Shown here in pieces: positions 23,322 through 30,918 of a stretch of DNA of 64,000 nt. The DNA comes from JALUZX01 sp964561605 (lineage in GTDB: Bacteria; Planctomycetota; UBA1135; JALUZX01), in contig CAZLQD010000028.1 of the NCBI GenBank assembly GCA_964561605.1, positions 33,695 through 97,694 of the forward strand. Reading direction: 5' to 3'. The notes below the pieces were generated by a model. The model did no database searches and was not told where the DNA came from. It saw only the letters and a program-made list of their open reading frames with translations. How positions within the stretch are numbered: the stretch's first letter is position 1; every line of letters starts with the position of its first letter. The translations under genes and the position numbers were made by a program.

Positions 23322-24965
23322 CTAGGATCCTTTCTTTGGGGCCTTTCCGGTCCTTTCGTAGAGGATGAGCTGGGATTCCACTTGGTGGGAGGCCTGGAGA
23401 CGTTCTCCCGGCGGGATGTGGTAAGGGAGGGGGAAATACCGGACTTCCAGGGTCCGTCCTTCCTCCAGGAAGGGGGTGAGGTCGAAATCCCAGGGCGTGA
23501 CGAGCCAGCCCGGACCCCAGCCGGCACGGTCGAACTTCCATGTCCCCCCCTGCGGCCTGCAAGGGTTGAGATAGACGTCGGTCTTCCAGAGGCGATGGAA
23601 GAAGGTCTTCCCCTTCACCTGGAGTTTCCGGTCCAGGGGGGTGAATTCGCCTGTCTGGCCGTGGCCGGTGACGGTGAACCGGAGCTTGGCCTCCTCCGCC
23701 CAGGAAGGAATCCGGAGGGTCTTCCCCGGGAAGGCGGCAAGGATCTTCTCCATGGTGTTGCCGAAATGGTATTCCAGATTCCAGAGGTTCCTCACCTCCC
23801 GGGCGACTCTGTCGGGTTTCCCTGGGAAGTAGTCCAGGTCCACGCTCACCAGGAAGCCCTTGGGCCTGCCTTTCTCGTCCTTTCCTCCCACCCAGGAACC
23901 GATGGTCACTCCCATCTCGGTCTCCCCCCGCAGGAGAGACTGGTAGTCCGTCACGTCGGCCTTCCAAGTCCAGGTGCGGGAGAAGGGGGTGATGAAACGG
24001 AGAATCTCGAAGCGCTCCTTCTCCTTTCGGCCCGGCCTATTCCGGAAGACGTAGATCGAAGCCGACCGGTCCCAGGGGTCCCAACCGCCCGGTCCGGGCT
24101 CCAGGGTGAGGGTGAGGAGGATCCTCCTGGCGGGGATGGCGGCCGGGGGAAGGCGGAAGGTCTTCCTCACGAAGCGCCTTTGCATGCGGACCAGGGTCTT
24201 GTGAAAGGTGGAGACCCGGAGGGGACGGGGGCGGATCTCCCGGAGGGGGGCCGGGTCGAGCCAACGAACCCGCACGTCGTCCAAGCTCATGTCCGTGGTG
24301 GTCTCCCCCGTCCTTGCGCCGAAGGCGGCCCTGGATTCGAAGGGCCGGATCCCGGGAACGAAGCGGTGGGAGAGGAGGGGAACCTCGTCGAGGAAGAGGT
24401 CCAGGTAGGCTCCGCCGGCGTCGTATTGGACCAGGAACCGGATGTGGTGGGGCCTCTCGTCGCGGAACTCCACGGGAGAGAGGAGGTTCAGGAGTTCCTT
24501 TCCATCGAAGTGGATGGAGATCTCCCTCTGGGGTCGGCCGTAGACGTTCCCCCTTTCGTCGAACCAGTGGCTCGTCGGGGGATCCCATGTGTCCAGGGCC
24601 AGGGCCAGGGTGCCCGGGAGGTTGGGTTCCTCCCACTTGGTGAAGACCGGGGGGGGGCCCTTCTTTCCGTATTTCCCCGTGTCCAGGAGAAGGAAGGATC
24701 CGCCGTGGGCTCCCTTCCGGAGGGTGAAGGTGAAGGATGCCTCCACCCGGCGGTAGGTTCCGGGGGCGGTGAGGGGAAAGGCCACGGCATTGGCCAAGGG
24801 GCCGCCCTTGGTCCTCCATCCCCTGAGGAGGACCAGCCTTCCGTTCCGCACGGCCGGACCGGGTTTGCCGCCGAAGGTGGAGAGGACGTAGGGAGTGCCC
24901 TTTCCGGGACCGGAAAAATCCTGGAAGGTCAATGCCGCCAGGAGGACCAGAGGAATCGTAAACAT
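23322..24965 (-). CDS. Exported lectin-like plus PNGase F-like protein
   Basis: This 547-residue protein starts with a short signal peptide (MFTIPLVLLAALTFQDFSG). A jelly-roll, L-type-lectin-like part spans about residues 20-235 (ALALDTWDPPTSHW, REISIHFDGKELL, VQYDAGGAYLDLFLDEV). A second half (about 255-540) resembles peptide:N-glycosidase F, with TWTWKADVTDYQSLLRG and NPCRPQGGTWKFDRAGWGPG. PNGase F enzymes have W-C-P-G in the latter motif; here the Cys is Gly. PNGase F cuts the glycosylamine bond of Asn-linked glycans. Whether this protein is catalytic cannot be settled here. It lies between a TonB-dependent receptor and a GT39 enzyme. Confidence 0.75.
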   Translation of the reverse strand: MFTIPLVLLAALTFQDFSGPGKGTPYVLSTFGGKPGPAVRNGRLVLLRGWRTKGGPLANAVAFPLTAPGTYRRVEASFTFTLRKGAHGGSFLLLDTGKYGKKGPPPVFTKWEEPNLPGTLALALDTWDPPTSHWFDERGNVYGRPQREISIHFDGKELLNLLSPVEFRDERPHHIRFLVQYDAGGAYLDLFLDEVPLLSHRFVPGIRPFESRAAFGARTGETTTDMSLDDVRVRWLDPAPLREIRPRPLRVSTFHKTLVRMQRRFVRKTFRLPPAAIPARRILLTLTLEPGPGGWDPWDRSASIYVFRNRPGRKEKERFEILRFITPFSRTWTWKADVTDYQSLLRGETEMGVTIGSWVGGKDEKGRPKGFLVSVDLDYFPGKPDRVAREVRNLWNLEYHFGNTMEKILAAFPGKTLRIPSWAEEAKLRFTVTGHGQTGEFTPLDRKLQVKGKTFFHRLWKTDVYLNPCRPQGGTWKFDRAGWGPGWLVTPWDFDLTPFLEEGRTLEVRYFPLPYHIPPGERLQASHQVESQLILYERTGKAPKKGS

Positions 24966-25073
24966 ACCGCTTCTCCGGGAAAGACCTGGGGAACCTCGGA
25001 CCGAGCGAACCCTTCCCGGAGGAGTTTTATAGGATCGGGGGGCGGCGGAAAAGGGCGGGAGGGGAAGGGCTTG

Positions 25074-27119
25074 TCAGAAGGAGAGACTCAACCTGGCGAA
25101 GAAGGTCCTTCCCGGGGTCTCGAAGGCCAGGACGTTTCCCCACCCGTAGACCTTGGGGGCCTCCTTCTCGAGGAGATCCATGACGCCCACCTGGAAGAGG
25201 GCCCTCCCTCCGAAGAGTTCCTTCCCAAGAGCGGCGTCCAGGTGGTGGACCATGGGGAGGCTGTGCATGCCGGGAGTCTGGACGGCGTCGGCATACCTGT
25301 AAAAACAGGAAAACCGGAAACCATGGGATAGATCCACCAGGGCCTTGGCGCCGGCGTTGTGGTCGGTGGGCCTGAAGGAGCGGAAACTCTCGTCCTGGTG
25401 GGAGTGGAGTCCGTTGTATCCGTACCAGACTCCCAGCCGGGCCGGTCCGGTGGTCCACTCGAGGGTGAGCTCCCCTCCGTAGGCCCGGGCCCGCCCGGAG
25501 TTCTCGAACCTGTAGATTCCGGGGGAGACCTGGACTGCGTCGATCAGGTCGTTCAGGAACTGGAAATACGTGTCGGCCCGGAGGACCAGGTTGTCCGCCG
25601 GGCGGGCGGAGAAGCCCGCTTCGAGGGAGTGGATCTCCTCGTTCCTCAAGTCCTTGTCGGCCTCCAGGTGGTAGGCGTAGCCCCCTCCCGCCAGGGGGAA
25701 ACGGTCCATCTCCATCCGGCGGAAGACCGAGAGGGGGGCCCGGAAGGAACGGGCCAGGCTCAGGCGGAGAACCTCCCCTCCCCTCCCGGGAAGCTCCTCC
25801 AGCCAGGAAACCCGCCCGGACCAGTCCATCCCGGTCCCCGAATATTGGTCCCCCCTGAACTGGAATTCCAGGGTCCTTCCCTTCACCGGGGTCCACTGGT
25901 CGGAAAGAAAGAGGCCCGCCCAGTATTCATGGATGGGATCCTCCAGGAAACGCATCTCCTGGGGATCCCTGGGGTCCTTGGGGTCCACCAAGGTGAACCG
26001 GAAATTCCCCCCCAGGGTGGTCTTGTGGCCTTCGATCCAGGAGCGCGTCAGTTGTCCTTCCAGGTCGTATTCGGTGGAGGATGCTCTTCCTTCCGAGGGA
26101 AAATCGTCGCTTTCACGGTTGCAGAAAGCCTGGACATAGGCCGATCCTCCGCCGGGCGTCTCGAACTCCCTCTTGGCGAAGAGCCGGAGGTTGCGGATCA
26201 TGCCCTTCTTCCTCGGCCAGAATCCCATGTGGGGAAAGTCACCGGTCCGGTTCCGGCCGAAGGCGGCGCCGAAGGAGAGGGTGTCCCCCTTTTCGATCTT
26301 CCACTCCCCTCTCGCGTCGAGGAGGGTCCTCCGGAAGGAGTCGTTGGAATCGAAATCCTCGCCTGTGAGGGCGTCCGAGGAGGTCTCCATCCTTTCGTAG
26401 GAGGAGGAGACCCGCCAGAAGAAGTCCTTCCAGCGGGAGCCCCACCGCAGGAATCCCCGGTAGTCCCCGAACTCGTCGATCCGCCCCGAAAGGGTGGTAC
26501 CCTGGGTCTCTTCGGGTCTCTTGGTGATGAAGTTCACCGCGCCGTTGAAGGCATTGGCTCCCCAGGCCGCCCCGATGGGGCCCCGGACCACCTCCACCCT
26601 TTCCAGGTCCTCCACCATGAGAGGAAGGAAGTTGTATTGGGTCCCCCCCCAGGCCGGGTGGGTGGCGTTCCTCCCGTCTATGAGGCAGAGGGTGCGGTCC
26701 GCAACGAAGCTGTGGAGCCCCCTGACGCCTCCGGCGTAACGGATCCGGTCCAGGCGGGCCAGGTCCATTCCCGGGAGGAAGAGGAGGAGTTCAGGGATGC
26801 AGGTCAGGCCCGTCCACTCGATCTCCTCGCCGGAGAGGATGCTGACGGGCGCCGGCGACAGGGAGGGCTTCACTCCGTCCCTGGCCGTGGTGACGACGAG
26901 AGGGATCTCCTGGAAGAGCAGGAGCTCCCCCGAGTCCAGGGAGGCCTCCTGAACGGGGGACTTTCCGGGGAGGGGCTTTTCCTGGGCGGAAACCCCGGGA
27001 TTTCCCGCCGGGAGGAGAAAAAGGAGGAGGAAGTGTCCCATGAGGGCGGAGAACCCCTTTTTCCGGTTCTTTCCGGTCCTTTCTCCCGAAGGGGGTTGCA
27101 TCTTCTCTCCAGGGGGCAT
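25074..27119 (-). CDS. TonB-dependent outer-membrane receptor 1
   Basis: This 681-residue protein has a signal peptide (hydrophobic segment ending NPGVSAQE) and a plug domain with IPLVVTTARDGVKPSLSPAP, LDRIRYAGGVRGLHSFVADR, LIDGRNATHPAWG and VEVVRGPIGAAWGANAFNG. A long beta-barrel of alternating aromatic and polar residues then ends in FARLSLSF, with the terminal Phe needed for outer-membrane assembly. No clear TonB box was picked out. It is a close paralogue of the receptor at 30.9-33.0 kb and has the same mature size. The ATG at 27119 has TTAGGAGA upstream, and the AT-rich 100-bp gap before it may hold its own promoter. Its ligand is unknown. Confidence 0.92.
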   Translation of the reverse strand: MPPGEKMQPPSGERTGKNRKKGFSALMGHFLLLFLLPAGNPGVSAQEKPLPGKSPVQEASLDSGELLLFQEIPLVVTTARDGVKPSLSPAPVSILSGEEIEWTGLTCIPELLLFLPGMDLARLDRIRYAGGVRGLHSFVADRTLCLIDGRNATHPAWGGTQYNFLPLMVEDLERVEVVRGPIGAAWGANAFNGAVNFITKRPEETQGTTLSGRIDEFGDYRGFLRWGSRWKDFFWRVSSSYERMETSSDALTGEDFDSNDSFRRTLLDARGEWKIEKGDTLSFGAAFGRNRTGDFPHMGFWPRKKGMIRNLRLFAKREFETPGGGSAYVQAFCNRESDDFPSEGRASSTEYDLEGQLTRSWIEGHKTTLGGNFRFTLVDPKDPRDPQEMRFLEDPIHEYWAGLFLSDQWTPVKGRTLEFQFRGDQYSGTGMDWSGRVSWLEELPGRGGEVLRLSLARSFRAPLSVFRRMEMDRFPLAGGGYAYHLEADKDLRNEEIHSLEAGFSARPADNLVLRADTYFQFLNDLIDAVQVSPGIYRFENSGRARAYGGELTLEWTTGPARLGVWYGYNGLHSHQDESFRSFRPTDHNAGAKALVDLSHGFRFSCFYRYADAVQTPGMHSLPMVHHLDAALGKELFGGRALFQVGVMDLLEKEAPKVYGWGNVLAFETPGRTFFARLSLSF

Positions 27120-27220
27120 GGAGTCTCCTAAGGACGAATCTGGATCATTCTGTCTATTTTTCTAAGATCCGTTTACACTCGGTTCTCTTCGTTTCCTGCA
27201 AAGCCCGGGCTTGAGAACTT

Positions 27221-28330
27221 CTAACCGGGAGAGAGGCTCTCCTTCCTCGTCTCCGCCGCACTCCCCTCCTCCTCCAGGGGGAGGAAGACCTTGAAGACCG
27301 TCCTCTCTCCCTCTCCGGACTCCAAGGAGATCTTGCCTCCATGGGCCTCCACGACGGCCTTGCTCAAGGCCAGGCTCAGGCCGAGATACCTGGAATGGTG
27401 ATCCAGGTCCGGGATCTCCAGGACTTCGAAAGGATCGGTCCAGGGAATGGACTTGGACCAGTTCCCGCGGTCTTCGAAGCAAAGGGTGATCCCTTCCCGG
27501 TTCCTTTCCAGGGTGAGGCGGATCTCGTCTCCCTCCCCTGCTGTATCCAGGAGGTTTTCCAGGATGGAGGCCGGCACGAGGCGGAAGTACTTCTCCGAGA
27601 TGGGATAGTGGATGTTTCCACGGACGTCGGCCTCGAGACGGACCCCTTCCCGGGAGGCCTTTTCCTTTTCCTCCTCAATGATTTTGGCCAAGTGGGCCCC
27701 GAGATCCCGGCGGTCTCTATCGATTCGGATCTCTCCCTCCTTGAAGCGGCAGAGAAGCCTGGCCTTGGTGAGGAAGTCGTGGAGCCTCCAGGCGTTGTCC
27801 AGGATGGCCCGTGAGAGCTCCTTCCGGGATGCTTCGTCCACCTCCTGGTCCCCTGCCAGGACCTCGGCGTTGAAGATGATCGACGTCAGGGGGGTGTTGG
27901 TCTCGTGGGCCAGGAGTCCGAGGATCCTGGTCTTCAAGGAGTCCACTTCCTCCAGGGTCTTCATCCTCAGGAAGACCCGGATCTTGGCCTTGAATTCCTC
28001 GTGGTCGAAGGGCTTGGTGATGTAGTCGTCGGCCCCGGCCTGGTACCCCTCGAGCCTTTCCTGGACCATGGCCTTGGCCGAGACGAGGATGACCTTGACC
28101 CCACTCAGGGAGGGATCCTCCTTGATCCTCCTGCAGGCCTCGATCCCGGACATGCCGGGCATCATGATGTCCAGGAGGACCAGGTCGGGATGGTGTTCCT
28201 TGGCCTTTTCCAGGGCCTCTTTCCCGTCCTCCGCGGCGAGGAGGTCGTAATCCTCCTCCAGGAGCTCTCTCACGATCTCCACGTTCAAGGGATCGTCGTC
28301 GACTACGAGGATTCTTTTACGCACGGTCAT
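27221..28330 (-). CDS. Receiver-histidine kinase hybrid (REC-HisKA-HATPase)
   Basis: This 369-residue cytoplasmic protein starts with a receiver domain (ILVVDDDPLNVEIV, phospho-acceptor D54 in LVLLDIMMPGMSG, VSAKAM, TKPFD). A kinase core follows with the H-box LLAHETNTPLTSI (H142). Its ATP-binding domain is divergent: the N-box reads ILENLLDTAGEGD, and the C-terminal glycine box is weak (YLGLSLALSKAVVEAHGGKI). It may therefore act more as a relay or regulated kinase than as a strong autokinase. ATG at 28330 overlaps the upstream histidine kinase stop by 4 bp, so the two are almost surely partners. No DNA-binding output domain is present. Confidence 0.9.
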   Translation of the reverse strand: MTVRKRILVVDDDPLNVEIVRELLEEDYDLLAAEDGKEALEKAKEHHPDLVLLDIMMPGMSGIEACRRIKEDPSLSGVKVILVSAKAMVQERLEGYQAGADDYITKPFDHEEFKAKIRVFLRMKTLEEVDSLKTRILGLLAHETNTPLTSIIFNAEVLAGDQEVDEASRKELSRAILDNAWRLHDFLTKARLLCRFKEGEIRIDRDRRDLGAHLAKIIEEEKEKASREGVRLEADVRGNIHYPISEKYFRLVPASILENLLDTAGEGDEIRLTLERNREGITLCFEDRGNWSKSIPWTDPFEVLEIPDLDHHSRYLGLSLALSKAVVEAHGGKISLESGEGERTVFKVFLPLEEEGSAAETRKESLSPG

Positions 28331-29898
28331 GACTCTTCTCCTCCCGCCGGTGCGGCCTCAAGGACCTCTCCTCTTCCCGGGATTTCTGAGAGGGGAATCT
28401 CGAAATGGAAGACCGCCCCCTTGCCGGGACGGTTCTCCGCCCAGATCCTTCCTCCGTGGGCCTGGACGATTTCCCTGCTGATGGCGAGACCGAGGCCCGT
28501 TCCGCCGGCGCCGGTCTTGGTCCTGGAGGACTGGACGAACTTCTCGAAGATCGCCTCCAGTTCCTCCGGGGCGATTCCCATGCCTTCGTCGGCCACGCTC
28601 ACCCGGGCCTTTCCGCCCCGGGTTTCCAGGGATACCTGGATGGTGGACCCTTCCGGCGAGAATTTGACGGCGTTCCCAAGGAGGTTCCTAATGACCTGCA
28701 TGATCCTCTGGGGATCCGCTTTCACGAGAACCGGTTCGGAAGCCTGAAGTTCCAGTCGGGTGCCTTTCTCGTGGAGGAGAGAAGAAAACTCGTCCACCAC
28801 GTTCCTGACCAGAGGAAGAAGATCCGCTTCCTTGAACTCGAAGACCATTCTCCCCGCTTCCATCTTGGAGAGGTCCAGGAGTGAATTGAGAAGGGCCAGG
28901 AGCCTCTCCCCGGCCGTCTTGATTTTCTCGAAGTAGGAGGGGACCTTTCCGCCGGCATCTTTGGATTTCTTCAGGCCGAACTCGGCGAAACTCAGGATGG
29001 CGTGCATGGGGGTCCTGAGCTCGTGGGACATGTTGGCCAGGAATTCCGACTTGGCCCGGTTCGCCGCCTCGGCCTTCTCCTTGGCCTCCTCCAGGTCCCT
29101 GGTCCTCTCCCGGACCTTTCGCTTGAGGGTGGCGTTGAAGTCCTTCATGGCCCGGTCTCTCTGGGAAACGGCCTTCCGCATCTCGTCGAAGGCCTCGGTG
29201 AGCCGGCCCACCTCGTCGTCCTTGCCGAGCTCCAGGGGCTCGTCCATGCGGCCCATGGCGACTCCCTCCGCGGCGAGGACGAGCCTTTCCAGCCTGGCCG
29301 TCCAGGGGCGGACGGCCAGGTATATGAGGACGCCCGCAAGGAGGAGGCTCGCCAGGAAGAGACTCACCGCTTCCCGGGTCTGGGCGGCGGTGATCCTTTT
29401 CCTGGGCCTGGAGGAGAGGGCCACCAGGACCTTCCCGATCCTCTCCTCCCGGTGGAGCCTTTTTTTCCCGGGGCTGCCGAGGAGTCCCAGGGTGGGGAAG
29501 TCCTCCTCCTCCTCGGAGAACCGCACCGCCGCCTGGCCGAGGATGAAGTCGTCCCTGGGCGCCTTGCCCGAGAGGAAGGCCTTCCAGGCCTTCTGGTCCC
29601 TCGCGGCACTTGCCGCAAGGTTGTTCTCCTTGTCGTAGACCGCGAGGAACAGGACCTGCTTCTCTCCGAGGAACTTCTTCGTGATCCTTTTTAGCTCCAC
29701 TTCGTCCTTCACGGCGAGGGGGAGTTCCACGGCCCATGCGAGGCCCTGGGCCAGGGAACGGGCCGACCGGGACTCCCCCTGGGCGATGAGGAGGTTCATC
29801 CGCTTCAGTTGCACCCAGGCGGGGAGGGCCAGGCTGAGAAGGGCCACGCCCGCGAAGAGAAGGAAGGCCTTCCATTTCAGAGAGAACCGGGGCTTCAC
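28327..29898 (-). CDS. Membrane-bound sensor histidine kinase
   Basis: This 523-residue kinase has a helix at about 10-28, an extracytoplasmic domain of about 145 residues and a second helix near 178-197. HAMP (about 198-250, GRMDEPLELGKDDEVGRL), a coiled coil, and HisKA with H292 in NMSHELRTPMHAILSFAEF follow. An intact HATPase domain ends the protein (NLLGNAVKFSPEGSTIQ, VADEGMGIAPEEL, GAGGTGLGLAISREI). I start it at GTG 29898 because GGGAGG sits 6 nt upstream and it overlaps the binding-protein stop (GTGA). The extracytoplasmic domain may read the state of the binding protein encoded just upstream. Confidence 0.92.
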   Translation of the reverse strand: MKPRFSLKWKAFLLFAGVALLSLALPAWVQLKRMNLLIAQGESRSARSLAQGLAWAVELPLAVKDEVELKRITKKFLGEKQVLFLAVYDKENNLAASAARDQKAWKAFLSGKAPRDDFILGQAAVRFSEEEEDFPTLGLLGSPGKKRLHREERIGKVLVALSSRPRKRITAAQTREAVSLFLASLLLAGVLIYLAVRPWTARLERLVLAAEGVAMGRMDEPLELGKDDEVGRLTEAFDEMRKAVSQRDRAMKDFNATLKRKVRERTRDLEEAKEKAEAANRAKSEFLANMSHELRTPMHAILSFAEFGLKKSKDAGGKVPSYFEKIKTAGERLLALLNSLLDLSKMEAGRMVFEFKEADLLPLVRNVVDEFSSLLHEKGTRLELQASEPVLVKADPQRIMQVIRNLLGNAVKFSPEGSTIQVSLETRGGKARVSVADEGMGIAPEELEAIFEKFVQSSRTKTGAGGTGLGLAISREIVQAHGGRIWAENRPGKGAVFHFEIPLSEIPGRGEVLEAAPAGGEES

Positions 29899-30914
29899 GG
29901 CGATCCTCCCTTCTTCCTGCCGCCGTAGACGATCTTCGCCCCTTTCAGGAATTTCTCGGGGAACGTGATGTCCAGGCGCAAGGCCACGTTCAGGTTGACG
30001 GCGTAGAGATTGCGGGGGAAAAGGAGCTTCCTCTCCTCTTTCCCCGGTGAGGAGTCCTTCTTCTTTTCTTCTTCCCCCGGGGCCTTTCTGCTCCGCCGGA
30101 GGAGACGGGCGGAGAGTTCCGCCCCCAGGAGGCGGGCTTGGGCGCTGGGATCCAGGTAGGTCCCAAGGAGGGCTCCGCTCCTGACCAGGGGGGCCGAGAA
30201 TCCGAAGACGGGGATCTTCTTGCGAAGCGCCCCCAGGAGGACGGCCTTCAAGGTGGGGAGGTCGATCACCGCAGGGTCGGGAAAGGTCCAGATGAGGTCC
30301 GGTTTCAGGGAGAGGAGGGCCTCGATGGCCTTCGCCTTGGTGGAGAACTTCTCCACCTTCACTGCATCCAGGCTCCACCCTTCGGGAAGGGCCTCTTCGA
30401 TTTGGAAGCGTAGAGCCTTGCTCGCGGGATCGGTTTCGGAATACAGCAACCCCAGTCTTCGGACCCATGGGAGGGCTTCCCCGACGAGGGCCACCTGGGC
30501 TGAAAGGGAGGGTTCTGCGGCGATTCCAAGGCAAGACCTCCCCCGGAGGAGTCCCATCGCCCTGGGATGGGAAACCAGGCAGAAGGAGAAGAGGACCTGG
30601 GCGGGAAGGACCTTGCGGAGTCGTAGGGCGGCCTTGGTGCCGACGGCCACGCAGGCCGCCGGGAGGCCCGCGGCCTTCCTTGCCTCCAGCTCACGGCCCA
30701 CATACTCCAGGGGGATCTGCCTGGCATCGATCCCTCTTTTCTTCAACTCGAGGAGGAGAGCGTCGGAGGCGACCTGGTAGAGGGCCGCCTTCCCGGAGGG
30801 AACGATCCAGACCCGGGGGGAAGGGGCGGACCTGGGGTTCTGGAAGGGACCCAGGAGGAATCCCGCCAGGATCCAGGAGCCCAGGGGCCTTCTTTTTCTT
30901 TCCTTTCCAGGCAT
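29895..30914 (-). CDS. ABC-type substrate-binding protein (ABC_sub_bind-like), without a transporter
   Basis: This 339-residue protein has an N-terminal signal (about residues 12-30, GSWILAGFLLGPF). A two-lobed periplasmic-binding fold resembles the ABC_sub_bind family: VWIVPSGKAALYQVASDALL, GLPAACVAVGTKAALRLRKV, RRLGLLYSETDPASKALRFQ, PVFGFSAPLVRSGALLGTYL. No ABC permease or ATPase lies nearby. It sits between a TonB-dependent receptor (4 bp upstream) and a sensor kinase (overlapping), so its role is more likely ligand sensing than import. The start is ATG 30914. Confidence 0.8.
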   Translation of the reverse strand: MPGKERKRRPLGSWILAGFLLGPFQNPRSAPSPRVWIVPSGKAALYQVASDALLLELKKRGIDARQIPLEYVGRELEARKAAGLPAACVAVGTKAALRLRKVLPAQVLFSFCLVSHPRAMGLLRGRSCLGIAAEPSLSAQVALVGEALPWVRRLGLLYSETDPASKALRFQIEEALPEGWSLDAVKVEKFSTKAKAIEALLSLKPDLIWTFPDPAVIDLPTLKAVLLGALRKKIPVFGFSAPLVRSGALLGTYLDPSAQARLLGAELSARLLRRSRKAPGEEEKKKDSSPGKEERKLLFPRNLYAVNLNVALRLDITFPEKFLKGAKIVYGGRKKGGSP

Positions 30915-30918
30915 GGAC

